Source: Brachybacterium faecium DSM 4810 (GTDB lineage: Bacteria > Actinomycetota > Actinomycetes > Actinomycetales > Dermabacteraceae). Taken from it: a stretch of 64,000 nucleotides of DNA. How positions within the stretch are numbered: the first letter of the stretch is position 1; each line of letters starts with the position of its first letter. Location of the stretch: positions 1,860,001 to 1,924,000 of the forward strand of contig CP001643.1 in assembly GCA_000023405.1 (NCBI GenBank). Reading direction: 5' to 3'. This document shows positions 28,934 through 35,794 of the stretch, piece after piece. The notes below the pieces were generated by a model that worked only from the letters and a program-made list of their open reading frames with translations, was not told where the DNA came from and ran no database searches. The position numbers were made by a program, and so were the translations under genes.

Positions 28934-29781
28934 CGGGGCTGGTCTCCTGTCTTGCGGGGCCGTCCACCCTTGGGGGCGGGACGGGTGACGAGGCCCTGGC
29001 GGCGGGCCTCACGGATGCGGTTACGGGCTGTGCTGGGGGTGAGTCCGTATCGGTCCTGCACGGCTCTCATGGGCTGATCCCCGGCGCTGTTGTAGGTGTC
29101 GGCGATGCGTTGCAGCTCGAAGCGAGCAGGGCCGCGCCGCTCGGAGTGACCGGGCCGCAACCGCCGAGCAGCCTTGCGGGCGTCGGCGTCGGTGCCGTCC
29201 CAGACGTCGGAGTGCTTCACCAGAGCAGGCACGACGCGATCCAGCACGACGGGCAGACTCGGCGTGCTGCGCAGGTGCTCTTGCGTAACGCTCATCGCCC
29301 CGTCCGGCTGTGACCAGAGGCTGACCTGAGAGCTGATGCCGAGGTCGCCGCCGAGGATCACCTGATGCGTGACGAACATGCTGCGCTGGTATGTGACGTC
29401 ATGCTCCAGCACGTGGTGGGCGCAGAAGGACACCGGCAGCGGAGGCAGCCCGTCGACGCCGGGACCCCAGTCGCCGGTCATGTGCTGGTGATGCTCAACG
29501 GTGACCCACCAGTGCGAGCCGTCCCGCTGTGGTGCTGGGATCACCGTCAGCAGGAACCACGGACGCGGCCCCGGCAGCGGCGGCCTGAACGAGGTGTGGT
29601 GCTCGTTGAACAGCTTCGCAAGTGCAGCGGTCTCGTCGGAATAGCCCCGGCTCGTCGTCGCCGCTGATGCGTATGCGCCCCATGCGTCGGTGAGCGCGGC
29701 GCGCTGGTCCTCGTCGATTTGCACCCAGAGCGGGCCGAGCATCGCGTCGACGGGCGGGTCGACCTGTTCCGCCTGTTCCAT
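28930..29781 (-). CDS. Element protein with C-terminal helix-turn-helix
   Basis: 283 residues. The N-terminal two thirds has no family I recognise (aromatic-rich, with PRPWFLLTVIPAPQRDGSHWWVTVEHHQHM). The last about 60 residues form an HTH (LQRIADTYNSAGDQPMRAVQDRYGLTPSTARNRIREARRQGLV) with a basic tail. GAGGGG precedes the ATG. It is co-directional with int and overlaps it by 4 bp; it diverges from the excisionase-like gene. In PICI-type elements this position is held by the master repressor or a related regulator, so a regulatory role is plausible but unproven. Confidence 0.7.
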   Translation of the reverse strand: MEQAEQVDPPVDAMLGPLWVQIDEDQRAALTDAWGAYASAATTSRGYSDETAALAKLFNEHHTSFRPPLPGPRPWFLLTVIPAPQRDGSHWWVTVEHHQHMTGDWGPGVDGLPPLPVSFCAHHVLEHDVTYQRSMFVTHQVILGGDLGISSQVSLWSQPDGAMSVTQEHLRSTPSLPVVLDRVVPALVKHSDVWDGTDADARKAARRLRPGHSERRGPARFELQRIADTYNSAGDQPMRAVQDRYGLTPSTARNRIREARRQGLVTRPAPKGGRPRKTGDQPR

Positions 29782-29845
29782 AGAAACCCCTCAACTGGCT
29801 GCCTGCCGTGACCCCTGTAAGGGTACTGGATAGATCGCAATCATA

Positions 29846-29871
29846 CCTAGTAGCACGCACAGAACACTAGG
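29846..29871. promoter_or_regulatory. Candidate operator in the divergent control region
   Basis: CCTAGT (29846-29851) and ACTAGG (29866-29871) form a perfect inverted repeat with a 14-bp spacer, 12 bp before the excisionase-like start. The minus strand carries TATGAT (revcomp of 29840-29845) as a possible -10 for the leftward genes. It is a likely control point between the leftward and rightward modules. Confidence 0.45.
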
Positions 29872-29882
29872 AATGGAGCGCC

Positions 29883-30107
29883 ATGGAAACCCTGCCTCGC
29901 ACCCCCAGCCCCAGCACCGACACCACACCGCAAACGCTCACCCCCGCCCGACTCTCCGAGCGCTGGGATATCCCCGTCGCGACCCTCGCCGGGTGGCGCT
30001 ACCGGGGCAAGGGGCCCGCGTTCCTTCGCCTCAACGGCGCGGTCCGGTACCGCGTCGCCGACGTCGAGGACTACGAGGCGGCGCAGCTGCACGGGGGGAT
30101 CGCGTGA
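29883..30107 (+). CDS. xis: Excisionase-like helix-turn-helix protein, 74 aa
   Basis: Has the MerR/AlpA-type layout LTPARLSERWDIPVATLAGWRYRGKGPAFLRLNGAVRYRVADVEDYEA (residues about 19-66): an HTH followed by a wing (G-x-G-P-x-F-x-x-x-x-x-x-V-R-Y) and D-V-E-x-Y. This is the common excisionase/AlpA fold of integrating elements. It is the first gene of the rightward operon, with a GTGA overlap to the next gene. Confidence 0.8.
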   Translation: METLPRTPSPSTDTTPQTLTPARLSERWDIPVATLAGWRYRGKGPAFLRLNGAVRYRVADVEDYEAAQLHGGIA

Positions 30108-30424
30108 CCGTGGCCCCACACAGAGAAAGCCGCCCCGGTCAAGCAACCGGGACGGCCTCAGACTTCCGACGAACACGCACCCCCGATACTACCGTCCCCG
30201 CGCCCGTTGACGGCGGTCTGGCGATGCTGCACGGGCCGTTGATGCACCCGGACAGTGCCCCCGCGATCTGGCGCGAGTACGGGCGGCCCCCGGCCCCGCC
30301 GTGGGGCAGCTACCTGGACACCACACCCCTGCCGAGGCACCGGGACCGGCGCGGCCCGTACGAGGTCGCCATGGACGCAGCACAGCAGCACGGTGCACAG
30401 CAGCGAGGGGGGATGATCCCGTGA
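30104..30424 (+). CDS. Hypothetical element protein, 106 aa
   Basis: Starts GTG overlapping the stop of the excisionase-like gene and ends overlapping the GTG of the ATPase gene (both GTGA). The tight coupling supports translation. Rich in Pro, Arg and His (TVPAPVDGGLAMLHGPLMHPDSAPAIWREYG); no recognised domain. Confidence 0.6.
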   Translation: MTVAPHRESRPGQATGTASDFRRTRTPDTTVPAPVDGGLAMLHGPLMHPDSAPAIWREYGRPPAPPWGSYLDTTPLPRHRDRRGPYEVAMDAAQQHGAQQRGGMIP

Positions 30425-31692
30425 GCGTCGATCTGTTCGAGCTCGAAGCCGACATGAACGCCGACTCCCCCAACGGCCCCGAACAGCTCTGGTCGGCGCG
30501 CCCCCACCTCGGCACGATCCACGACTTCGCCCGTGCCCGTCTCGCCTCACCATGGGCCGTGCTCGGCACCGTCATGCTGCGCGCCCTCGCCACGGTCCCG
30601 CCGAACGTCACCCTTCCCCCGCTCGTCGGTGGCAGGGCATCGCTGAACCTCTTTACGGCGCTCGTCGGTGCGTCCGGCAGTGGGAAGGGCGCAGCGATGC
30701 GAGCGGCAGCCGATGCTGTCACCATCGTGCAGCCCGTCCCCGTGATGCCCCTCGGCTCCGGTGAAGGTCTCGTCAGGGCCTACGCGATCCGGGAGACCGA
30801 GGAAGTCGACGGGGAGCGGGTGCCGGTCACCCGCATGGTCAACACGACGATTCTGTTTGAGGTGTCCGAGGTCGATCACCTCGGCGCGCAGGGACAGCGG
30901 ACCGGGTCGACGCTCATGCCGCAGCTGCGCAGCGCGTACAGCGGGGAGCAGCTGGGATCGACGTACGCCGCGACCGAGAAGTCGGTGGTGCTGCAACCGC
31001 ACACGTACCGGCTCGGGATGATCGCCGGAGTACAGCCCGCCCGCTCGGGAATCCTGCTGCACGACGCCGACGGCGGCACCCCGCAGCGGTTCGTGTGGCT
31101 CCCGACGACGGACCCGGCCCCGTCCCTCGGCGTCGACGAACCGGCCCCGTACCGGCTCCCGACGGCACCGTGGCCCACTGGCCCGTGGAGCATGGGCGTG
31201 CCCGCCGAGGCGGCCCAGGCGATCCGTCAGAAGCGCGTGGCGACGCTGCGCGGCGATGCTGACCCGCTGGACGGCCACGCGATGCAAACGCGGCTCAAGG
31301 TGGCCGCTGCACTCGCCGTCCTGGACGGGCGGCAGTCGGTGAGCCGGGATGACTGGCGACTCGCAGGGTTCGTGATGGTGAAGTCCGACGAGTCCCGCGC
31401 CGTGTGCGTCGCCGCTCTATCCCACCTTGAGCGGCAGCGAGCACGCACCCAGGGGCAAGCGGACGCCGAGCGGGCCGACGCCCGGGCACTGCACCAGCGG
31501 GCGAAGGGCGTAGACCGGATCGCAGCTCTGATCGTTCAGCACGTGACCGCGAATCCGGACGGCATCACCGAGGGGGAGCTGAACCGGCGGCTTGCGAGCC
31601 GAGACCGCCCGTTCCTCGCCGAGGCCATTGGGCGGGCCATGGATGCCGGGCAGATCGAGCGATCCGGGGCCGAGGTGTTCCCGTGCTTCTGA
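30421..31692 (+). CDS. P-loop ATPase, putative replication protein (DUF3987-like)
   Basis: 423 residues. Walker A is GASGSGKG (83-90; the usual Ser/Thr after GK is Gly). A Walker B-like segment TTILFEVSEVDHLG follows (about 142-155), then a sensor-like stretch (HTYRLGMIAGVQPARSG) and a C-terminal winged-helix-like tail (ALIVQHVTANPDGITEGELNRRLASRD). The layout resembles helicase/ATPase parts of DUF3987 and primase-polymerase-associated proteins of actinobacterial elements; a primase domain is not evident. It sits where satellites carry their replication gene, directly before an iteron region. GTG start coupled to the upstream gene. Confidence 0.65.
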   Translation: MSVDLFELEADMNADSPNGPEQLWSARPHLGTIHDFARARLASPWAVLGTVMLRALATVPPNVTLPPLVGGRASLNLFTALVGASGSGKGAAMRAAADAVTIVQPVPVMPLGSGEGLVRAYAIRETEEVDGERVPVTRMVNTTILFEVSEVDHLGAQGQRTGSTLMPQLRSAYSGEQLGSTYAATEKSVVLQPHTYRLGMIAGVQPARSGILLHDADGGTPQRFVWLPTTDPAPSLGVDEPAPYRLPTAPWPTGPWSMGVPAEAAQAIRQKRVATLRGDADPLDGHAMQTRLKVAAALAVLDGRQSVSRDDWRLAGFVMVKSDESRAVCVAALSHLERQRARTQGQADAERADARALHQRAKGVDRIAALIVQHVTANPDGITEGELNRRLASRDRPFLAEAIGRAMDAGQIERSGAEVFPCF

Positions 31693-31885
31693 CCACCGAC
31701 GGCAGCCCCAGGGACACGTGGACACGTGGACGGGTGGACACCCTATCCCCGCACGTCCACGGCTCTTCCGAATCCATAACCGCAGGTCAACAGGTCGCAC
31801 CTCTGTCTAGAAGACCAGATTCTGCGCTCTCACCGTGGAGACCCGTCCACCTGTCCACTGTCCACACCACCCAGGAGACACCCCG
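31693..31885. other. Candidate replication origin with GTGGAC iterons
   Basis: GTGGAC occurs three times in direct orientation with 8-bp spacing at 31718, 31726 and 31734. The inverse GTCCAC occurs at 31755 and, three times at 7-8-bp spacing, at 31845, 31853 and 31860. Between the outer clusters is a region less GC-rich than its surroundings (about 31765-31835). Iterons flanking a melting region beside a rep gene are typical of SaPI-type and plasmid origins. Confidence 0.6.
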
Positions 31886-32089
31886 ATGAACTACCCCACC
31901 GTGCAACCCATCCGCGTCACCGCGAACCGCGACCACCCCGGCGCGCATGTCGTCACGATCCGGTGCCCCTACTGCCACCGCGAACACTCGCACGGCCTAC
32001 CCGCCGGGGACACGGCAGCCGGACACCGTCACTCCCACTGCGGGCGTGGCAACGGCTACATGATCGCCGCAGCCGAGGCTGACCGGTGA
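31886..32089 (+). CDS. Small zinc-ribbon-like protein, 67 aa
   Basis: Contains IRCPYCHREHSHG then HRHSHCGRGNGYMI: a C-x-x-C pair and later His/Cys residues that could bind zinc. CAGGAG lies 8 nt before the ATG. It directly follows the iteron region and overlaps the next gene (GTGA). No family recognised. Confidence 0.6.
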   Translation: MNYPTVQPIRVTANRDHPGAHVVTIRCPYCHREHSHGLPAGDTAAGHRHSHCGRGNGYMIAAAEADR

Positions 32090-32268
32090 GGCCCCTCGCA
32101 GGCCCTCCCCGCCTCACCCCGTACCTATGGAACCGCCGACAGACCGACGCCGAGCCCGGCGCGATGGTCCACAGCAGGGGCAGCCGCCTGTTCATTCCCG
32201 GAGCCGAGCTGCGCAACGTAGCCGACGCGCTGCACGACATCGCCGACGAACAGGAAGCGGATCAATGA
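32086..32268 (+). CDS. Hypothetical small element protein, 60 aa
   Basis: Starts at GTG overlapping the upstream stop. Contains LFIPGAELRNVADALHDIADEQEADQ, an amphipathic acidic C-terminal helix. Small proteins ending in this way are common in actinophages and related elements. Function unknown. Confidence 0.55.
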   Translation: MRPLAGPPRLTPYLWNRRQTDAEPGAMVHSRGSRLFIPGAELRNVADALHDIADEQEADQ

Positions 32269-32355
32269 CCGCGGCAGCCCGGCCACGAGCACCACCACCA
32301 CACCGCGGCCACCGACCACCAACACGACACCACCACGTCCCGGAAGTACAACACC

Positions 32356-33081
32356 ATGAGCAAGACGAGCAAGTACCAGACCGCCTACCTCGAGTACCGC
32401 ACCGCCCAGATCAACGCCGAGCGGATGCATGACCCGGACCTGACCCCCGAGGCGAACCGCGCCCGGCGCGCCGAGGCCCGCGCCGCAGCCCGCGCCAAGC
32501 TGCGCCAGGCGATCCCGCAGCGGCCCACCGGCCCCGACCCCCGCGACGCCGTGCTCGGCACCCTCGCCGCGACCACCGCGGATCAGATCGCCGTGCAGGG
32601 CCGCGAGCGGGAGAAGATCGAGACCCTGCTGGCCCGCGGCACGCACCTCTCCCAGGTCATCGCACAGGCCGACGAGCGCCGCCTGAGCGCCATCCTGGAC
32701 TGGCTGGAGACCTCGGACCGGGTGCTGAACTCTCCCGACCCGCTCGCGGCGCAGGCGGAGCTGCGCGGTGCCGTGTTCGACCGCCTCGCCGGTCTCGGCT
32801 ACGACGGCACGCAGCAGGCCCGCGACATCGCCGCCGAGCGCGAGCAGACGACCGCATGGGTCGATGCACTCGAGAGCGCGGCGAGCGGTGAACAGGTCGG
32901 CTACGGCCCCCGCGCCGTGATCTTCCAGGCCGACCCCGAGGCGTACCACGGCACCCTCGGCATGAAGCTCCCCGCCGAGGACACGCGGACCCTCGCCGAC
33001 GCGGACCAGCACACCCGCGCCGACATGCAGCGGGAGCAGGCGGCGGACCGTCAGCAGGACCTCACGGGGACGGACCAGTGA
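32356..33081 (+). CDS. Hydrophilic helical element protein, 241 aa
   Basis: Starts MSKTSKYQTAYLEYRTAQIN and continues with Arg/Ala/Glu-rich helices (RARRAEARAAARAKLRQ), a middle helical part (LSAILDWLETSDRVLNSPD), and a C-terminal segment with YGPRAVIFQADPEAYHGTLGMKLP, then a charged tail. No signal or membrane segment. GGAAG precedes the ATG. It lies directly before the TerS-like gene with a 4-bp overlap. I do not recognise a family; a helper-capsid or packaging role is possible by position only. Confidence 0.65.
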   Translation: MSKTSKYQTAYLEYRTAQINAERMHDPDLTPEANRARRAEARAAARAKLRQAIPQRPTGPDPRDAVLGTLAATTADQIAVQGREREKIETLLARGTHLSQVIAQADERRLSAILDWLETSDRVLNSPDPLAAQAELRGAVFDRLAGLGYDGTQQARDIAAEREQTTAWVDALESAASGEQVGYGPRAVIFQADPEAYHGTLGMKLPAEDTRTLADADQHTRADMQREQAADRQQDLTGTDQ

Positions 33082-33470
33082 CCGGCCGCAGCATGGCCCG
33101 GATCGAACGGGCGAAGCGGGACGCGGCGATCCTCGAGGCCCTGGCCCAGGGGCGGACGCAGCGGCAGGCGGCGGATGAGCACGGGGTGTCCAAGACGACC
33201 GTTCACCGAGTCCTGACCAACATGCAGGAGACCCTGCCCGAGCAGGCTGTGGCCCGCGACCTGATGATGTCGAGGTTCGCCACCTACCGGGCGCACCTCT
33301 GGCCCCTGCTGGAGCAGGACCCGGTGCGGACGGTCCCCCGCCTGCTGGAGGTCGACCAGCTCGAGGCCCGCACCCGCGGCATGTTCGAGCCGCAGCAGGG
33401 CGAGGGCACCGCCGAAGTATCGGGCATGCTCGCGATGCTGATCGGACGGCGGGAAGGGGGTGCAGCATGA
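33078..33470 (+). CDS. Terminase small subunit-like HTH protein
   Basis: 130 residues. N-terminal HTH about residues 8-45 (RAKRDAAILEALAQGRTQRQAADEHGVSKTTVHRVL). A helical middle follows (ATYRAHLWPLLEQDP), then LLEVDQLEARTRGMFEP, which resembles the R-x-x-x-L-G-L-x-x-P ending of small terminase-like proteins. In phage satellites a TerS redirects the helper packaging motor to satellite DNA. A simple regulatory HTH is the alternative. The GTG start overlaps the previous stop. Confidence 0.55.
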   Translation: MTGRSMARIERAKRDAAILEALAQGRTQRQAADEHGVSKTTVHRVLTNMQETLPEQAVARDLMMSRFATYRAHLWPLLEQDPVRTVPRLLEVDQLEARTRGMFEPQQGEGTAEVSGMLAMLIGRREGGAA

Positions 33471-33631
33471 ACCGGCTGGAGCAGCTCCGACTGCAGTGGG
33501 CAACCGAGCTGGAGAAGATCGACGACGGCTACGCCGACGCACTGGAGGACGGCAAGGACCCGGTGCGAATGGCCCAGCTGGAGGGCATGATCGCCGCCTA
33601 TCAGCAGATCATCCGCGACGCGGCACGCTGA
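33467..33631 (+). CDS. Small helical protein, 54 aa
   Basis: MNRLEQLRLQWATELEKIDD... then MAQLEGMIAAYQQIIRDAAR: mostly amphipathic helix. Starts ATGA over the TerS-like stop, so it is the last member of the coupled run. A hairpin follows. Function unknown. Confidence 0.6.
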   Translation: MNRLEQLRLQWATELEKIDDGYADALEDGKDPVRMAQLEGMIAAYQQIIRDAAR

Positions 33632-33639
33632 CGGGCACC

Positions 33640-33680
33640 GGACGGCCCCCACTCCCCTTCATCGGGGGCTGGGGGCGTCC
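33640..33680 (+). terminator. Terminator of the rightward operon
   Basis: GGACGGCCCCCA (33640-33651) pairs with TGGGGGCGTCC (33670-33680) with one bulge. It ends the xis-to-small-gene operon. Confidence 0.65.
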
Positions 33681-33765
33681 AGCTTGTCGGCAGCGCGGCC
33701 CCGTCTGGGGTTAAATCATCGGATGGCGGTCCGTCCTGGTCCGCGCTGCCTGATAGGAGACTTCC

Positions 33766-34239
33766 GTGCTGTTCCTACTGACCCCGCCCCACGCCATCCT
33801 GTGGAGTGACCTGCCCGAACGCACTATTGACATCGCCCGCGAACACGGCGGCGACCTCGGCCGCCTGGACTGGCGCGACACCGAGGAGCCGCACGACCCG
33901 GCAACCGTCGTCCAGGTAGCACTGAGGCACGGGGAGGCGTGCAGTCGGGGCATCGTGTTCCCAGCATCGCCGCTGATCGCCGTGGAGGAGCCTGGGAAGC
34001 TGGCCAGCCTCCTGGAGAAGTCGCAAGAGTCCGAGCGTGCGCTGGCCCCGCACGATGAGGTGATGGAAGCACTGATGCCCGGGTGGATCGAGCACGGTCG
34101 AAAGCTGTCCGCTGACGTGGATGAGTCCGTTCGCCGCACTATCGCGCGAGAGCAGGAGGAGGCCGACGCCTTCATGGCTGCCCCGGTGCGCGAGGACGTC
34201 CGGGCCGCCTGGCTACAGATGGGCGGACTCGTCCTCTAA
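33766..34239 (+). CDS. Hypothetical cargo protein, 157 aa
   Basis: GTG start with AGGAG at 6 nt. Reads MLFLLTPPHAILWSDLPERTIDIAREHGGDLGRLDW... then a helical, charged C-terminal half ending MAAPVREDVRAAWLQMGGLVL. No signal peptide or catalytic motif that I recognise. It stands alone between two terminator-like hairpins, as cargo genes of satellites and prophages often do. Confidence 0.6.
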   Translation: MLFLLTPPHAILWSDLPERTIDIAREHGGDLGRLDWRDTEEPHDPATVVQVALRHGEACSRGIVFPASPLIAVEEPGKLASLLEKSQESERALAPHDEVMEALMPGWIEHGRKLSADVDESVRRTIAREQEEADAFMAAPVREDVRAAWLQMGGLVL

Positions 34240-34291
34240 CAACCCGCACAGGACAGTCTGCTGCCGTCACCCCCTCGGCAGGGCAGCAGGG

Positions 34292-34324
34292 CGGTCCCAG
34301 ATCCCTTCACCGGGGCCGGGGCCG
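34292..34324 (+). terminator. Hairpin after the first cargo gene
   Basis: CGGTCCC (34292-34298) with GGGGCCG (34318-34324), one G-U pair. The loop sequence GATCCCTTCACCGGGGCC closely resembles that of the hairpin at 35094-35129. Confidence 0.5.
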
Positions 34325-34466
34325 TTCCATGCTCGCGGGGCGGTAACGGTTCTGCCTCAGTGTCACGAAGCGCAGCAGTGCCATCGTGCAGAGTCATAGT
34401 GTCGATGTATCGCCGAGCGCACATCGCGCGACACTCGGGCTAGCGGCCCGCAAAGGAGGGAGCCCC

Positions 34467-35048
34467 GTGTTCGGACTGTTTAAGAAGCGACCACCGAAAC
34501 GCCCTCGGCTTATCGAGATTCAGTACCGCGACCTTGATGAAGAACCTCGCGACGGCGGTAGGCCCTACGTATATACCTGGGCACTCAAGGAGGACCCGGA
34601 GGTAGGCGGACGGGTGTTTGTTCGTGGCGGGAATGGCGAGAGCACCCCTGCCGTCATCGTTGGGCTCAACGCGTCCCGCCCTGAGAACTACTCCTGGGAT
34701 GAGCTTGCACCGGTCCTCCGCTTCGCAACTAGCCAGGAGCTGGAGGCAGCACGGAACAAGGCAAGGCGTCGGGCTGAGAAAGCGCTGAAGGATGAACAGG
34801 CGTGGCTCAATATGGCGCGCCGTGCTGCAGGGCTACCTACTACGGGGCGTGCCCGGAAAGCGCCCCCGGAAGGCTATAAGGACCTACCGCCCGTTGACGG
34901 GGATGCGCCCCCGGAGAAAGCTCATCGGCATGGCAACGGCTGGTGGCGAGCGTTTAAGGCAGCGGAGCGCCACGGTCGCCCTGCTGAGGAAATCGAGGCG
35001 TTCGCCTCCATCGCGCGCAGGTGGTATCAGAAGCGCGACGCGGGGTAG
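34467..35048 (+). CDS. Hypothetical cargo protein of lower GC, 193 aa
   Basis: GTG start with AAAGGAGGG at ideal spacing; an in-frame ATG 27 codons upstream lacks a site. Sequence: MFGLFKKRPPKRPRLIEIQYRD, a beta-rich middle (VYTWALKEDPEVGGRVFVRGGNGESTPAVIVGL), a basic helical part, and the end GNGWWRAFKAAERHGRPAEEIEAFASIARRWYQKR. Codons such as CTA, ATA and GTA are frequent here and rare in neighbours, which suggests recent transfer. No recognised family; defence or superinfection cargo is possible but unsupported. Confidence 0.65.
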   Translation: MFGLFKKRPPKRPRLIEIQYRDLDEEPRDGGRPYVYTWALKEDPEVGGRVFVRGGNGESTPAVIVGLNASRPENYSWDELAPVLRFATSQELEAARNKARRRAEKALKDEQAWLNMARRAAGLPTTGRARKAPPEGYKDLPPVDGDAPPEKAHRHGNGWWRAFKAAERHGRPAEEIEAFASIARRWYQKRDAG

Positions 35049-35093
35049 TGCGATAGTTCCGATGCATCGCATGCGTAATACGCCAGCGCTATA

Positions 35094-35129
35094 GCGGCCC
35101 CCGATCCCGTCACCCGGGCCGGGGGCCGC
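35094..35129 (+). terminator. Terminator after the second cargo gene
   Basis: GCGGCCCCCG (35094-35103) pairs perfectly with CGGGGGCCGC (35120-35129), followed by TCTATGTCT. Confidence 0.7.
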
Positions 35130-35168
35130 TCTATGTCTGCCGACCCGCTCACGGGCCGCACAGCGCCG

Positions 35169-35510
35169 TCAGCCGAGCGCGTCCGTGTCATAGGCCGTCG
35201 GGTCCGCAGGGTCCGCCTGGTCCCCGCCGTCGCCGTCGCCGTCGCCGAGCACGGTCAGCAGCTCGCCGAGGTGGTCCCGGAGCGCGGCAGCCCCGGCAGG
35301 GGTCAGGGCAACGTCGCCGAGGTGGATCACGTCCCCGCCGTCGGGCGCGCCGCCGAGGGCAGCCTGGACATCGAGCACGGGCGCGATCCTCTCGGCAGTC
35401 TCGATATAGCGGGACGGCGTGGCAGGGCAGCCGGATAGCGTCTCTGTGAACATGCGGGCGCGTAGCTGATGGACGATCTGACGGGCGGCGTCGTCGTGCA
35501 TGTCGGTCAT
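35169..35510 (-). CDS. Hypothetical element protein, 113 aa
   Basis: Acidic protein MTDMHDDAARQIVHQLRARMFTETLSG... VIHLGDVALTPAGAAALRDHLGELLTVLG with an Asp/Gly-rich tail. AGAGGA precedes the ATG at 35510; a start 19 codons upstream overlaps candidate integrase sites. It is the only minus-strand gene at the right end. Function unknown. Confidence 0.6.
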   Translation of the reverse strand: MTDMHDDAARQIVHQLRARMFTETLSGCPATPSRYIETAERIAPVLDVQAALGGAPDGGDVIHLGDVALTPAGAAALRDHLGELLTVLGDGDGDGGDQADPADPTAYDTDALG

Positions 35511-35699
35511 CGTGGAGTCCTCTCCCACGGACGGCACCCGTGCCCCGTGGGGCACTACTTGGGGCACCGCCCGTTACATTGATCTGTGATCTGTTGCGAT
35601 CCCAGCAGCGGGAGCAGAGCAGACATAACGCCTGTTCATGTCCACTATTGAGATGAATCGCTGTTCAATGCGAAAGGGTGCGAAAGGTCCCGATTGCAA
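35511..35699. other. Right end of the element: candidate integrase/Xis binding region
   Basis: No gene. TGGGGCAC at 35548-35555 and 35560-35567 mirrors the pair near attL, with an inverted GTGCCCC at 35540-35546. A 10-bp tandem repeat TGCGAAAGGG/TGCGAAAGGT lies at 35669-35688, 12 bp from attR. Confidence 0.5.
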
Positions 35700-35734
35700 C
35701 CGTCGGTCGCGGGTTCAAGCCCCGCCTGGGCTAC
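35700..35734 (+). repeat. attR, 35-bp core
   Basis: Identical copy of the tRNA 3' segment at 27563-27597, without the 5' half of the tRNA. Chromosomal sequence resumes at 35735. Confidence 0.95.
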
Positions 35735-35794
35735 GACGCAGCGATGCCCGTCCCGGCGGCACCGGGATCACCGCAGCAGTCCGAGGGAGCGCCG

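Larger units (their letters stand above)
27563..35734. mobile_element. Integrated element, probable PICI-like phage satellite (8.1 kb)
   Basis: Bounded by a 35-bp identical direct repeat (27563-27597 and 35700-35734) of a tRNA 3' end. Content: integrase and HTH gene on the minus strand at the left; then, divergent, an excisionase-like gene, a small gene, a P-loop ATPase, an iteron region, several small genes, a TerS-like gene, and three cargo genes (the last on the minus strand). It has no visible large terminase, portal, capsid or tail gene (against an intact prophage) and no relaxase or FtsK/Tra gene (against a conjugative element). The order matches phage-inducible chromosomal islands as known in other phyla; assignment as a satellite is inference. 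Confidence 0.75.

Noticed and set aside
32265-32432. A 55-codon frame with an ATGA overlap inside the element
   Set aside because: His/Pro/Arg low complexity and a long overlap with the start of the 241-aa gene make it unlikely to be real, although the overlap itself resembles its neighbours.
27563-35734. Element considered as an actinobacterial conjugative element or an intact prophage
   Set aside because: No FtsK/Tra or relaxase gene for the first; no large terminase, portal, capsid, tail or lysis gene for the second.
35678-35794. Longer CHAD protein starting within or beside attR
   Set aside because: No ribosome site, the extra residues have no domain, and part would be encoded by the tRNA repeat.
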